Positions 1-8,356 of a stretch of DNA of 61,691 nt are shown one piece after another. The notes beneath the pieces were generated by a model. It saw only the letters and a program-made list of their open reading frames with translations, searched no databases and was not told the DNA's origin. Source of the DNA: Candidatus Obscuribacterales bacterium (lineage in GTDB: Bacteria; Cyanobacteriota; Vampirovibrionia; Obscuribacterales; Obscuribacteraceae); contig JAIERK010000149.1 in the NCBI GenBank assembly GCA_019746975.1, forward strand, positions 1 to 61,691, read 5' to 3'. Each line of letters starts with the position of its first letter. Within the stretch, counting starts at the first letter, position 1. The translations under genes and the position numbers were made by a program.

Positions 1-151
1 CAGGCATTCTGACGGTCTGTTTATCCGGAAGCCACTGAAAAAATGGCAACGATTGTGCATGTGCCGCTCCGGAGGAAAGTATAGTTGATAGCAGCAATGC
101 CGCCGTCACCCTCCGAGACCGACTCATCTTTTTTACTGTTTGGAAAAACAT
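1..151 (-). CDS. 5' end of a secreted protein gene (partial)
   Basis: A reading frame runs leftward off the window edge with no stop. I start it at the ATG at 151-149, because GGAG lies nine bases upstream. An in-frame ATG at 166 has no ribosome-binding site. The peptide opens with basic residues (KK, RSRR), then a hydrophobic core ending in SGAAHA before QS, which is a classical signal peptide with an A-x-A cleavage site. Only about 20 mature residues are visible, so the function cannot be told. The product is presumably exported. It sits upstream of, and points away from, the gene at 357-1106. Confidence 0.6.
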   Translation of the reverse strand, partial: MFFQTVKKMSRSRRVTAALLLSTILSSGAAHAQSLPFFQWLPDKQTVRMP

Positions 152-356
152 ATCAAAATTCTCCATAGCGATGAAAGAAAAACGGCAGGGAATTCGACGC
201 AGACAGCACGAACAACCACACTTGCGGTGTGCAAAATCTGGTCCGATGTTAGTAAGTTGATTTAGCTGCTCAAAAATCGAGCTCTGTCAGCATAGCGGCT
301 CAGTCAATTCAGACCAACGCCAATGGCCCTGTTCGACTTCCAGGGAAAACCCGTGT

Positions 357-1106
357 TCACTGACTGACCAGATCTCCACGCCCGGTGGCTTGGAGATGCT
401 CGCTCAGAGACATTGGCAAATTGACTCCCAACCTCTCGCCCAGAGGCTTAAAGGCAGTAGTCCGCCGCATTAACCGAACTGAATTGGTTGTGGATGTAGC
501 ATTGCCATTCTCATCGTAAAAACGACTGGTGCTCTTAGCAGTTATCATGTTGTCTCCCGATGGAGCAAACTCGGTCACACGCTCCTCAGTATACGAATCG
601 AATATCGATTGATTGTTCGGATCGTAAATCACATGATAGACCCGCTGCCAGAGAGCAACTCCGTCTGCTCTAATTTCGAGCGGTTTCATCGCGATAGTGA
701 GCTGCGCGTTGGCAAAATTTTGAAGCGGTATCGTATACATAAACGGCGTAATGTTACAGGACCAGATTGTCCCTTGGCTGTCGACCTGGTCGCCGAAGTG
801 ATCGGCAATCGGCGCCACGGTTCCACGCGGTATCGTGGTAAGGAACTGTTTTCTATGATCCCAAGACTTCAAGACTCGATAATCTTTAGACAGCCAATCG
901 CCCGCCAACCATTCGGGAATTGCCATCCAATCGATGGTACGCTGATAATTTGGAAAACCGTTGAAAGGCTTGCCAGGATGTGTTTCGTTCGGCAGTTCGT
1001 CCACCGAGTCGGGAAAAGGCCAGGGACCGAACTCTCCCTGAGGATAGGCCGACGCCGAAAGCGGCATTAAAATCATAAGAGCTAAGGTGAGTATCAGCCG
1101 TACCAC
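357..1106 (-). CDS. Secreted protein, DUF6816-like
   Basis: This 249-residue protein has an N-terminal signal peptide (hydrophobic residues 2-18, ending in SASA). The start is GTG at 1106, with no clear ribosome-binding site. The mature part contains a P-E-W-L-A-G-D-W segment near residues 63-70. It resembles the Y/P-x-W-x-x-G-x-W motif of the DUF6816 family of cyanobacterial and plastid proteins; I recognise this by eye and have not searched it. The later part is rich in beta-type, Ser/Thr-containing sequence, as in a lipocalin-like barrel. The gene is divergent from the MprF-like gene, with only 33 bases between starts, so the two probably share a promoter region. Function unknown; it is likely periplasmic or exported. 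Confidence 0.6.
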   Translation of the reverse strand: MVRLILTLALMILMPLSASAYPQGEFGPWPFPDSVDELPNETHPGKPFNGFPNYQRTIDWMAIPEWLAGDWLSKDYRVLKSWDHRKQFLTTIPRGTVAPIADHFGDQVDSQGTIWSCNITPFMYTIPLQNFANAQLTIAMKPLEIRADGVALWQRVYHVIYDPNNQSIFDSYTEERVTEFAPSGDNMITAKSTSRFYDENGNATSTTNSVRLMRRTTAFKPLGERLGVNLPMSLSEHLQATGRGDLVSQ

Positions 1107-1139
1107 TTACAACGCACCAAGAGGATAACAACTGTCATT

Positions 1140-2951
1140 ATGGATCAGAACGCGGAAATAAATGAAGAAATTACGCCTGACGATCCGGAGCTCGAATTTA
1201 TCAACCCGGCGCCGTCCCATCAAGGATCGCTAATCGGGAAGACGGACCTGACGTCGAGCACGCAGGTCAATTGGCCTGTTCGCCTGATCGGCTGCCTGAC
1301 ATTCCTCAGCGGTCTGGTCGCTGCCGTCCAGCCTCTCGCCGCCCGCATCGCGGCACACCCTCGCCTTTTCTCGATCCTCGTTCCCTATGATTCCTATCAC
1401 TTAAGCAAGTCGCTTCACGTCGTTCTCGGGCTTTTCCTGATTTATCTATCGATTAACCTTTTCAAGCGCAAAGAGAATGCCTGGTATGCAGCGATCCTGC
1501 TTGCACTTTTGTCAGCGATCCTGCACGCAGCCCAGATGGGAGCCGAGCACATCGGTTTTATCAAAGCTGCGGCACTTCGTGATTTCATTCCGCAAGTGAC
1601 ATTTACCCTGCCGGTACTGACAGTGGTGCTACTCTCTTTTTACAGAAAACAATTCACTGTTAAGAGTGAACGACCAAGATTAAGCACTGGTCTGGATATC
1701 TTCGCATTAAGCCTGTGCCTGGTAATAGCGTATGGAACGGTCGGATTCTTTCTTCTGGAGCCACATGATTTCGGGCTCAACTTCGAGCTTGTCGACGCAT
1801 TCGCAAGGGCAGTGCGAGAGATCTTCTTCGTCGGCAACATCGATCTAATTCCACGAACGCGCTTCGCTTATTGGTTCCTTCATTCATTGCACGTGTTCGG
1901 CGGATTGGCATCCGTCTATGTGGCGTATAGTATTTTCCGCCCCATTCATTACAAGCTCACCACCCAGGACAAAGAGCGACACATCGCTGAAAATCTGCTC
2001 AAACTGCACGGCAAAGACGCGTTAGATCACTACAAAACATTGCCCGACAAATCATATTTCTTCCTGCCTGACGGAAAGGGATTCATCGCTTACAAAACAG
2101 TACTAAACATCGCCATAGCCCTCGGAGACCCCATAGCGGCCGATGACGAGCTGGAGCGGCTTACAAAAGAGTTCCGCACCCTGTGCCGCAATAATGATTG
2201 GAAAGTCGCATTTCTTCAGGTAAAACCGGACAATCTCGAGATGTTCAAACGCATAGGACTCGATGTCTTGAAAGTTGGAGAAGAGGCAGTCATTGACCTG
2301 GACAAGTTCGTAGCCACGACCTCGAAAGGCAAGAACTTCAAGTCGAAGGTGAAGAAGCTGGAGAAGGACGGCTATGTTCTCGAGTGTCATAAGCCACCAC
2401 ATTCGAAACTACTGATTGATTCGATTGAAGCAATTTCTAACGAATGGCTTTCTTTACCAGGGCGCAGAGAGCGGGGTTTCAGCCTGGGATGGTTCGATCG
2501 CGAGAGTGTCGAGAAAGAGACTCTGTTCATTTTAAGAGACAAAGAAGGACAACCTCTGGCATTCGTCAACCAGGTACCTTCCTACGCGCCTGGAGAAGTC
2601 TCGATAGACATGATGCGGCATAAAGAGAGCGTCCCCAATGGGACAATGGACTTCCTTTTTGTAAAACTGTTTACTGCCTTTCATGACAACGGCTTCCACT
2701 TCTTCAACCTCGGACTTGCCGCCCTCTCTGGCGTTGGAGACGAGCCCGGAGCCAGCCTTGAAGAAAGAGCGATCAAGGAAATTTACGAGCACATGAATCG
2801 CTTCTTTTCGTATAAAGGGCTTCGAAAATACAAGGACAAATTCGATCCGGAATGGAAGGAAAGCTTTCTTGTTTACGAAGGCGGTCCACCAGGACTGATA
2901 AAAACAGCCCTGGCGATTACAAGGGCTGGAGAGTTGACTTGGGATGACTAA
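1140..2951 (+). CDS. MprF-like membrane protein with C-terminal DUF2156 (phosphatidylglycerol aminoacyltransferase-type) domain
   Basis: The 603-residue protein has about six transmembrane segments (near residues 45-68, 87-107, 115-135, 150-168, 185-206 and 242-266). A soluble C-terminal domain (about 280-595) follows and looks like the DUF2156/LPG-synthase C domain. Recognisable stretches are FFLPDGKGFIAYK, FVNQVPSYAPGEVSIDMMR and HFFNLGLAALSGVG. Known relatives transfer an amino acid from aminoacyl-tRNA to phosphatidylglycerol, which makes the membrane less anionic and more resistant to cationic peptides. Classical MprF is about 840 residues with 14 transmembrane helices, so this protein has a shortened membrane part and may lack a complete flippase. 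It is convergent with the next gene, with only four bases between stops. Confidence 0.8.
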   Translation: MDQNAEINEEITPDDPELEFINPAPSHQGSLIGKTDLTSSTQVNWPVRLIGCLTFLSGLVAAVQPLAARIAAHPRLFSILVPYDSYHLSKSLHVVLGLFLIYLSINLFKRKENAWYAAILLALLSAILHAAQMGAEHIGFIKAAALRDFIPQVTFTLPVLTVVLLSFYRKQFTVKSERPRLSTGLDIFALSLCLVIAYGTVGFFLLEPHDFGLNFELVDAFARAVREIFFVGNIDLIPRTRFAYWFLHSLHVFGGLASVYVAYSIFRPIHYKLTTQDKERHIAENLLKLHGKDALDHYKTLPDKSYFFLPDGKGFIAYKTVLNIAIALGDPIAADDELERLTKEFRTLCRNNDWKVAFLQVKPDNLEMFKRIGLDVLKVGEEAVIDLDKFVATTSKGKNFKSKVKKLEKDGYVLECHKPPHSKLLIDSIEAISNEWLSLPGRRERGFSLGWFDRESVEKETLFILRDKEGQPLAFVNQVPSYAPGEVSIDMMRHKESVPNGTMDFLFVKLFTAFHDNGFHFFNLGLAALSGVGDEPGASLEERAIKEIYEHMNRFFSYKGLRKYKDKFDPEWKESFLVYEGGPPGLIKTALAITRAGELTWDD

Positions 2952-2955
2952 ACGC

Positions 2956-3621
2956 TTACCAGTAGTTGCGTCTGCCACCACCCATCGAGTATCCGTAACC
3001 ACCTTGCATGCCGTATCCACCGACACTGTTGAAGGTACCATCTGTCGGCGGTCTTCCCCATGAAGCAGCACCCATTTCACTCTGCAGCTCGTTGAAATAA
3101 TTCATCTGCATCATTTGATCGAACTTCTGCGAATCCTTTCTGTCCTGCACGGTCTCTCTCATTGCAGTGATGTCACTGCCGAGATTGGACATGGTCGTGT
3201 TCTGAGACTGTTGCATATTGTTGATGCTTGTTTGCAGCTGATTGATATAGGCCATCTGCTTCGCTTTGAATGCCGCATCCCGTTGCAACCAATCCTTGAA
3301 AAATGCGAGCTGAGTGCTATCATCCTTGCCCTTCTTAGCACTACCAGTGGTGCCTTTCGATAGCTCCGACACCCGCTTCTCGGCGTAGAGGCGATAGGGA
3401 CCATTTTTGGCATCTTCTGCCTGCAGCTCATTTTCAGCGTCGATTTTCTGTCTTTGGTACTGCTGAAGCTGCGAGTTGTTAATTCGCAACATCTGAGTCT
3501 CATCGGAGAAAATGCCCTGGTCGGCGCCGGCTACTTGAGCCGAAGCAGGAGCACCGATCAATGCCAAGCACATGATGATTGGTAGGCTCTTCAGTAGATT
3601 TTCCTTTGCCGGGAGTTTCAT
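2956..3621 (-). CDS. Secreted coiled-coil protein with Gly/Tyr-rich tail
   Basis: The start at 3621 is chosen because AAGGAG sits eight bases upstream and a clean signal peptide follows (KLPAKENLLKSLPIIMCLAL...GAPASA before QV). A longer in-frame start at 3672 would bury it. The mature protein (about 195 residues) is rich in Gln, Asn, Met and charged residues in heptad-like patterns (about 55-180), which suggests a coiled coil. It ends in a Gly-Tyr-Met-rich tail (GGYGMQGGYGYSMGGG). No family is recognised. The composition suggests a structural or self-associating exported protein. It runs convergently into the MprF-like gene. Confidence 0.65.
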   Translation of the reverse strand: MKLPAKENLLKSLPIIMCLALIGAPASAQVAGADQGIFSDETQMLRINNSQLQQYQRQKIDAENELQAEDAKNGPYRLYAEKRVSELSKGTTGSAKKGKDDSTQLAFFKDWLQRDAAFKAKQMAYINQLQTSINNMQQSQNTTMSNLGSDITAMRETVQDRKDSQKFDQMMQMNYFNELQSEMGAASWGRPPTDGTFNSVGGYGMQGGYGYSMGGGRRNYW

Positions 3622-3780
3622 AAATTTGCTCCTTGTCACCGTGGCATCTGTTTCACGAGTTGGATCCATCAATATTAGTCCAAACCTTTCTACCCAGTAC
3701 AGGCGAAAAACAAAAGGTTATTTTCCGAGTGTATCTAAGGGTTCATATGATACACAATATTCAACGGTTAGTCAGTGCAA

Positions 3781-4497
3781 CTATACTGTCCAACCGGCTT
3801 TGACAAGCTGCTTTGCCCCCTCGCGAACACTCAGACCGGAGAGGCGATCCTTGTTTTTCACGATAAACCGATGAACGGCTTCAGGATTGGCGTAGCTGTA
3901 TTCTCGAAGGGCCCATCCAATAGCCTTTCGAATAAAGAACTCCTTTTCATCGGCGCGTTTTAAGCAGTAGGAAAACAAGCGCTTGGAATCAGTATTTTTC
4001 TTGTGCTTCAGTTGACTCAAAATTGCCGTTCTGCGAATCCAAACATCTTCATCGTCTACCCAGACATCCATGATCGGAGATATTTCAGCTCGGTGACTTT
4101 TCAGTAGATGTCCTACCAGATGAGAGGCAATAACATCAACAAAGTCCCACCAGGCGCCGTCTCTGACTAATTCTTCAAACAAATCGAGCGTACCGGGAGC
4201 GGCGAGGTCAACGAAAATGGTGGCATAACCCAGAGCAATGTACTTCTCTTCACGATGGTGCAAATTCCAGAGCTGCCTGATCGTTGCTTCGTATTCGCGT
4301 CGATCCTTCGGACGGTATACCTTTTTGATGGCTCGCAAGATTGGTTCTCTGTCGGGCTTTTGCACTCCGTAGAATGGCATGTCGGTCTTCATGTAAGCAG
4401 CCATCTCAGGAGCCTTGCTCGGATCGGCAGCCTGCTCCAGCTGAGCTGTTACAAATTTGATGATATCGCTGGTAGTTGCAGCTTTCTGTGTGCTCAT
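3781..4497 (-). CDS. alkD: DNA alkylation repair protein, AlkD-like HEAT-repeat glycosylase
   Basis: The 238-residue protein matches the PF08713/AlkD pattern: FYGVQKPDRE near the N-terminus, an AWWDFVDVIASHLVG segment, and DEKEFFIRKAIGWALREYS near the C-terminus. AlkD enzymes are curved HEAT-like repeat proteins that remove N3- and N7-alkylated purines from DNA. The start at ATG 4497 (MSTQ) is preferred over an upstream TTG at 4539, which has no ribosome-binding site. I did not verify catalytic residues individually. It is a single gene without an adjacent partner. Confidence 0.8.
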   Translation of the reverse strand: MSTQKAATTSDIIKFVTAQLEQAADPSKAPEMAAYMKTDMPFYGVQKPDREPILRAIKKVYRPKDRREYEATIRQLWNLHHREEKYIALGYATIFVDLAAPGTLDLFEELVRDGAWWDFVDVIASHLVGHLLKSHRAEISPIMDVWVDDEDVWIRRTAILSQLKHKKNTDSKRLFSYCLKRADEKEFFIRKAIGWALREYSYANPEAVHRFIVKNKDRLSGLSVREGAKQLVKAGWTV

Positions 4498-4699
4498 TTC
4501 AACCACTGACGGTAGGAAGGCCGATCGTGAACTGGTCAAGAAAGGAAGAATACAGAATGATTGGTGAAAAATAAATCCTTAAATCTCTTTTTTCTCATCA
4601 AACTCATTGAACTCTTTGCAAGGTTGGAACGTTTAAAGAAGTGTGGAGAGAATTTCTGTCCTCTCCCGACCCAAGGAAAGTATTCATAGGAGGTCGCAT

Positions 4700-5053
4700 A
4701 TGAAATGGCAATTATTGTTGCTGACTCTGGGAGTCGCTGGCTCGGTTTCGTGCCAGGAAGCATGGAGCTACAATCCGCCCGGAGCCGCCGGCGGTCCCGG
4801 TCATGGTAAGTACTGGACGAGAAATCCCGCTGGACCATCAGGCGGATGGGGCAAGGGATGGGTCTACAATCCCCCTGGTCCTGGCCTGGTCAGGTATAAC
4901 AATCACGTTGGCACCAATCACCCAGGAAGAATTGGTGGCAAAGGCCACGGTAAGTATTGGCATTATAATCCGGTCGGCAAAGCGGGCGGTTGGGGACATG
5001 GATGGATCTACAATCCACCAGGTCGAGGTAGAGCCAATTTCTCGCACCGATAA
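4700..5053 (+). CDS. Small secreted Gly/Trp/Asn-Pro repeat protein
   Basis: The start at 4700 is set by a strong AGGAGGT seven bases upstream. A signal peptide (KWQLLLLTLGVAGSVSC) follows, possibly a lipoprotein signal ending at Cys. The mature part of this 117-residue protein holds two copies of a roughly 30-residue module: GG-x-GHGKYW, then NP-x-G-x-x-GGWG-x-GW, then YNPPG. The copies are separated by a short linker (PGLVRYNNHVGTNHPGRI). The modules are rich in aromatic residues, Gly and Pro, with almost no hydrophobic core. That fits a surface or matrix protein, a metal- or sugar-binding peptide, or a low-complexity assembly protein. No family is recognised. Confidence 0.65.
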   Translation: MKWQLLLLTLGVAGSVSCQEAWSYNPPGAAGGPGHGKYWTRNPAGPSGGWGKGWVYNPPGPGLVRYNNHVGTNHPGRIGGKGHGKYWHYNPVGKAGGWGHGWIYNPPGRGRANFSHR

Positions 5054-5069
5054 AAGATCTGATTAAGCA

Positions 5070-5094
5070 GACCGGGTCATAACAAGGTCCGGTC
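5070..5094 (+). terminator. Hairpin after the Gly/Trp repeat gene
   Basis: GACCGG at 5070-5075 pairs with CCGGTC at 5089-5094 across a 13-base loop, 17 bases after the stop codon of the preceding gene. There is no T-tract, so it may be a weak terminator, an RNA-stabilising hairpin or chance. Confidence 0.25.
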
Positions 5095-5224
5095 GGCCAG
5101 CCGGCGCAGCACTTATGCTAGCTAAGTGTTTGTCCGAAAGTCCCGCTGGTTGACTAACACAACGTTTACGAGCACCGTTTGCTGGGTCGCCTTGCCGGGT
5201 ACATCGGCAGAAGGAATTTTGCAG

Positions 5225-6088
5225 GTGGACTTCAAGGTGTTAGGCACGGTTATCGCGGGAAGGTATCAGCTCGTTGAAGAGCTAGGAAGAGGTCATCTCG
5301 GCGTTGTATACAAAGCCAAACAAGAGTTGAGCGACCAGGAGTCCGTCGCTATAAAAATATTGACTCGAGGAACTGAGCGCGATGTTCAGCGCTTTCAGCG
5401 AGAGGTTCGGGCTGCCGGGAAATTGAACCATCCGAATATTGTTCGAGTGTTCGACATGGGTAGCACAGCGGAAGGTGCACCATACATCGTCATGGAACTT
5501 CTGGACGGCACCACCCTTCGAAGAGCCATCCGCACAGAAGGAAATATGAATGTCAACGTAAGCGTCGAGATCTTCATCCAGATTTGCGATGCTCTGCAGC
5601 ACCTGCATGAAAACGGCATAGTGCACAGGGATCTGAAACCCGCCAACATCATGCTTCTCAACAAGAACGGCAACGGACCCCTTGTAGTGAAGCTCGTCGA
5701 TTTCGGTCTGGCATTACCAGCAGACCCGGAAGCCGCCAAGGCTGAGAAGGTAACCCTGGATGGATATGTCACAGGAACCCCTGCATATATGAGTCCAGAG
5801 CAATGCCTGGCAGGCCATGTCGATTCCCGGTCCGACATATACTCACTGGGCTGTGTCATGTTCCGCGCTCTCACAGGACTGGCTCCAATTGCAGGAGCAA
5901 GCCCCAGAGATACCATGACAAAGCAGGTCAAACAACCTCCGACGCCATTTGCCCGCGCCGCCGCCGCAACCGAGATCCCATCCGATCTTCAGATGGTCAT
6001 CATGAAATGCCTAGAGAAGAAGCCTGACGACCGATATCAAAATGCCAACGAGATTCGAGAAGATCTAGTGACAATGAGAGACGGCTAG
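5225..6088 (+). CDS. Cytosolic Ser/Thr protein kinase (Hanks type, kinase domain only)
   Basis: The start is GTG at 5225, with AAGGA nine bases upstream; a further upstream GTG at 5126 adds an unconserved N-terminus. The 287-residue protein is a complete kinase domain. It has the Gly-rich loop G21-x-G-x-x-G26, the ATP-anchoring Lys in VAIK (K44), catalytic HRDLKPAN (D136), DFG (D159) and the SPEQ version of the APE motif (about 190-193). There is no transmembrane or extracellular sensor domain, unlike PknB. It is therefore a soluble kinase whose input must come from a partner. No substrate is evident among the neighbours. Confidence 0.92.
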   Translation: MDFKVLGTVIAGRYQLVEELGRGHLGVVYKAKQELSDQESVAIKILTRGTERDVQRFQREVRAAGKLNHPNIVRVFDMGSTAEGAPYIVMELLDGTTLRRAIRTEGNMNVNVSVEIFIQICDALQHLHENGIVHRDLKPANIMLLNKNGNGPLVVKLVDFGLALPADPEAAKAEKVTLDGYVTGTPAYMSPEQCLAGHVDSRSDIYSLGCVMFRALTGLAPIAGASPRDTMTKQVKQPPTPFARAAAATEIPSDLQMVIMKCLEKKPDDRYQNANEIREDLVTMRDG

Positions 6089-6130
6089 GTCGCTGCGGCT
6101 CGGTAACAAACCCGTTCCGGGCGTTTAAGA

Positions 6131-6328
6131 TGCGGCGCGCAATACAACGCGTCCGCTGCGCGTTCTCCAAGTTGGCAAAGCCCGGCGTTTTTCCAACAGC
6201 GGTACATCGATATCGATTTACGATTTGACACCGGAGCCTGCGGCGCGCAATACAACGCGTCCGCTGCACGTTCTCCAAGTTGGCAAAGCCCGGCGTTTTT
6301 CCAACAGCCGTTCATCGATATCGATTTA
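6131..6328 (+). repeat. Tandem intergenic repeat, locus A (two 90-bp copies, period 108)
   Basis: Copies at 6131-6220 and 6239-6328 are nearly identical (a few mismatches). Each holds CCAAGTTGGCAAAGC and, 38 bases on, the palindrome TCGATATCGA. After the first copy, TTTGACA begins 17 bases past the start of TCGATATCGA (6224). The same arrangement occurs at loci near 29.7 and 52.2 kb. The region lies between the kinase gene and the pilin gene. No convincing gene is present here. Confidence 0.9.
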
Positions 6329-6452
6329 ACTTGCGGCACGATACTAAACTCGACACCACAGCAAGGTTGACGCAATACCGTGCTATGTGAACGGTGTAAG
6401 TGGGGAGACGAAGATATCGCAAGGCATTTCTTTACAGTGCGTATTTTCCCGA

Positions 6453-6481
6453 TTGTCACAAGCATTGTCATTGACTATACT
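6453..6481 (+). promoter_or_regulatory. Predicted sigma-70-type promoter of the pilin gene
   Basis: TTGTCA at 6453-6458 and TATACT at 6476-6481 are separated by exactly 17 bases, 58 bases upstream of the pilin ATG. The fit and position are good; no experimental support. Confidence 0.55.
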
Positions 6482-6538
6482 CTCGTTGACAAGCGCCGAA
6501 CAGCAACTCTTCGGCAGATCTGATGCAAAAGGAGCGTC

Positions 6539-6754
6539 ATGAGCGAGTTCTTCAAAGAGTTTGTAGACGACCAGGCTGGAGAAAGCTCCAATGAGTACGG
6601 TAGCGTCTATCTGCTCGTCGCAGTCGCGCTTTTCTTTGTATTCGTATCGATGCAAGGTGGACTTATAGTCACCGTTCAGACGATCGCCAGCGAGTTCGTC
6701 AATAAATTGGATTCTCTGAGCATCGCCAACTCCGACACCAATAAGAGCATATAA
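6539..6754 (+). CDS. Flp-like type IVb pilin
   Basis: The 71-residue protein starts at ATG 6539 with AAGGAG six bases upstream. A short hydrophilic leader ends at Gly14 and is followed by E-S-S-N-E-Y. This is the class IVb prepilin processing site G/xxxxEY, with Glu at +5 and Tyr at +6. A 25-residue hydrophobic helix (YGSVYLLVAVALFFVFV and on) then leads to a short tail (ASEFVNKLDSLSIA) like the end of Flp pilins. It would be cleaved by a TadV/PilD-type peptidase and assembled by a Tad machine. No tad genes lie in this window, so it is an orphan pilin or pseudopilin here. Confidence 0.75.
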   Translation: MSEFFKEFVDDQAGESSNEYGSVYLLVAVALFFVFVSMQGGLIVTVQTIASEFVNKLDSLSIANSDTNKSI

Positions 6755-6907
6755 CCTCAGTGGTAACAGGCAGTTGTCGCCGCACCGTCAACTCAGCCAT
6801 TAGTGAAATGGCTTGATTTGCGTTCTCTATAGGGACCACAAAATGGCCGTAATCAACAGCAACAGTAATGGCTGCGAACACCTACGAATGCGAGGGGTTT
6901 ACAGACC

Positions 6908-8272
6908 CTAGCTACCGCATCCGCCGCCGGTACTACTATTGAGTTCGTTTTCCAGAGCAAGCGCCTCTTCATCTCGGCCCGTCTCCTGCAGCACCTGAAT
7001 AAGAAGCTCTTTGGCGCTGGGAAGCGCTTCGTCGCCTGAGGGCTCGAGTTGCGCGATTGCCTTTCGCGCAATCGCCTCTGCACCTTCGTAATCCTTAGCA
7101 TCAAACATGATTTCGCCCAGATGAATATTCGCTTCGATAACTTCACCATCGTCTTCGCCGAGATGTTTCGTCTTGGTAGCCACGCCTCGCTTACACCAGT
7201 CTGTAGCCTGCTCGTTTTGCCCACGTTCGTTGAGAACAAGACTATATTCAAGTTCGAAATCAGCGACTTCAAGCGTACCGTCGCCTGCAATTCTTTTGCG
7301 AAGAACATACGAGCGCTCGAACAGCGGGTCGGCCTTGTTGTATCGCTTTCGCGATTCATAAAAATAGGCAACCGAATCGATTGTGGCAGCAAGCGCTTCA
7401 GCATCCTGCTCACCAGTCTTTTCAGCGATGGAGAGCGCTCTCTTATAGAGCAATTCAGCATCATCCATTTTCTGCTGACTCTCTCTGACTCGGGCAAGAC
7501 CCAGATAGGCTCCGGCGAGTAGGTGATGCTCTGGAGAGTAAATTTTTTCTCCCAGACGCAACCATCTCTTCAAGATCGGCTCAGCCTTTAAATATTCCGC
7601 TTGTTCGAGCTGCGCAATCGACAAATGCTGCAACGCAGCGAACATCAACTCGCCATCAGGCTGCGGTTCTTCCAGAAGTTCGACCGCTTTGGAAAATTCT
7701 TTCTCTGCTTCGTCAAATTCTTGCTCAGCCAGTCTGTTCTTCCCATTCGAGATGTGCCGTTCAACCTGCTGGGCAAATTCGGGCTCGAGGTTCGAAGCAG
7801 GGAGCGCACTGGGCGCACTAGCGCCAGGCAGTGCACCCATTCCAGGCATTCCGGCCATACCGGGCAACCCTGCCATTCCGGGCATTCCGGCCAGACCGCC
7901 TAAAGCACCCAGACCGGGCATTCCGCCAGGCATTCCACCAGGAACCGCCCCGGAGCTGAACATCGCCTCGCTGACTGCCTTGGTGACTTCTTCCGGCGTG
8001 GGCTCTTTTCCGTGCTTGACTTGCTGAATCAGCAGTTTCGCCATGGCTTTGGCCATCGGCCTTAGCGTGAGATCATTTTTCGGAAAAAACTTCATGCTGT
8101 CAATCATGGCTTTTGGCATCTGCGGCATCGCTTTCGCCATCTCATCCGGATTTTCAAGAGCCATTTTCAAAGACTGAAGCATGATTTCCACCACTTCGTC
8201 TTCACTGGCGTATTTGATTATCTGTTTGACCTCTTCTGGAATCGCTTGATTGGTCTGAAAGAAATTTGACAT
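6908..8272 (-). CDS. TPR protein with Gly-Met-Pro linker
   Basis: The 454-residue protein starts at ATG 8272 with GGAG seven bases upstream. Residues 1-110 are helical and Met-rich (AMPQMPKAMIDSMKFFP). Residues about 110-155 form a low-complexity Gly/Met/Pro/Ala linker built of GMPGMAGLPGMAG-like units. From about 165 to the end there are TPR-like helices of kinesin-light-chain type (for example YLGLARVRESQQKMDDAELLYKRALSIAE). There is no signal peptide, so it is probably cytosolic. The C-terminus ends GGGCGS. TPR arrays bind protein partners; the partner is unknown. Confidence 0.75.
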   Translation of the reverse strand: MSNFFQTNQAIPEEVKQIIKYASEDEVVEIMLQSLKMALENPDEMAKAMPQMPKAMIDSMKFFPKNDLTLRPMAKAMAKLLIQQVKHGKEPTPEEVTKAVSEAMFSSGAVPGGMPGGMPGLGALGGLAGMPGMAGLPGMAGMPGMGALPGASAPSALPASNLEPEFAQQVERHISNGKNRLAEQEFDEAEKEFSKAVELLEEPQPDGELMFAALQHLSIAQLEQAEYLKAEPILKRWLRLGEKIYSPEHHLLAGAYLGLARVRESQQKMDDAELLYKRALSIAEKTGEQDAEALAATIDSVAYFYESRKRYNKADPLFERSYVLRKRIAGDGTLEVADFELEYSLVLNERGQNEQATDWCKRGVATKTKHLGEDDGEVIEANIHLGEIMFDAKDYEGAEAIARKAIAQLEPSGDEALPSAKELLIQVLQETGRDEEALALENELNSSTGGGCGS

Positions 8273-8356
8273 ACATTTTCTCCGGGCTCGTTAAGCCGAG
8301 CCTTTACGGTTGGTTGCGGTTGTAACCGATGAACAAACGATCTTATTACGACTTGG

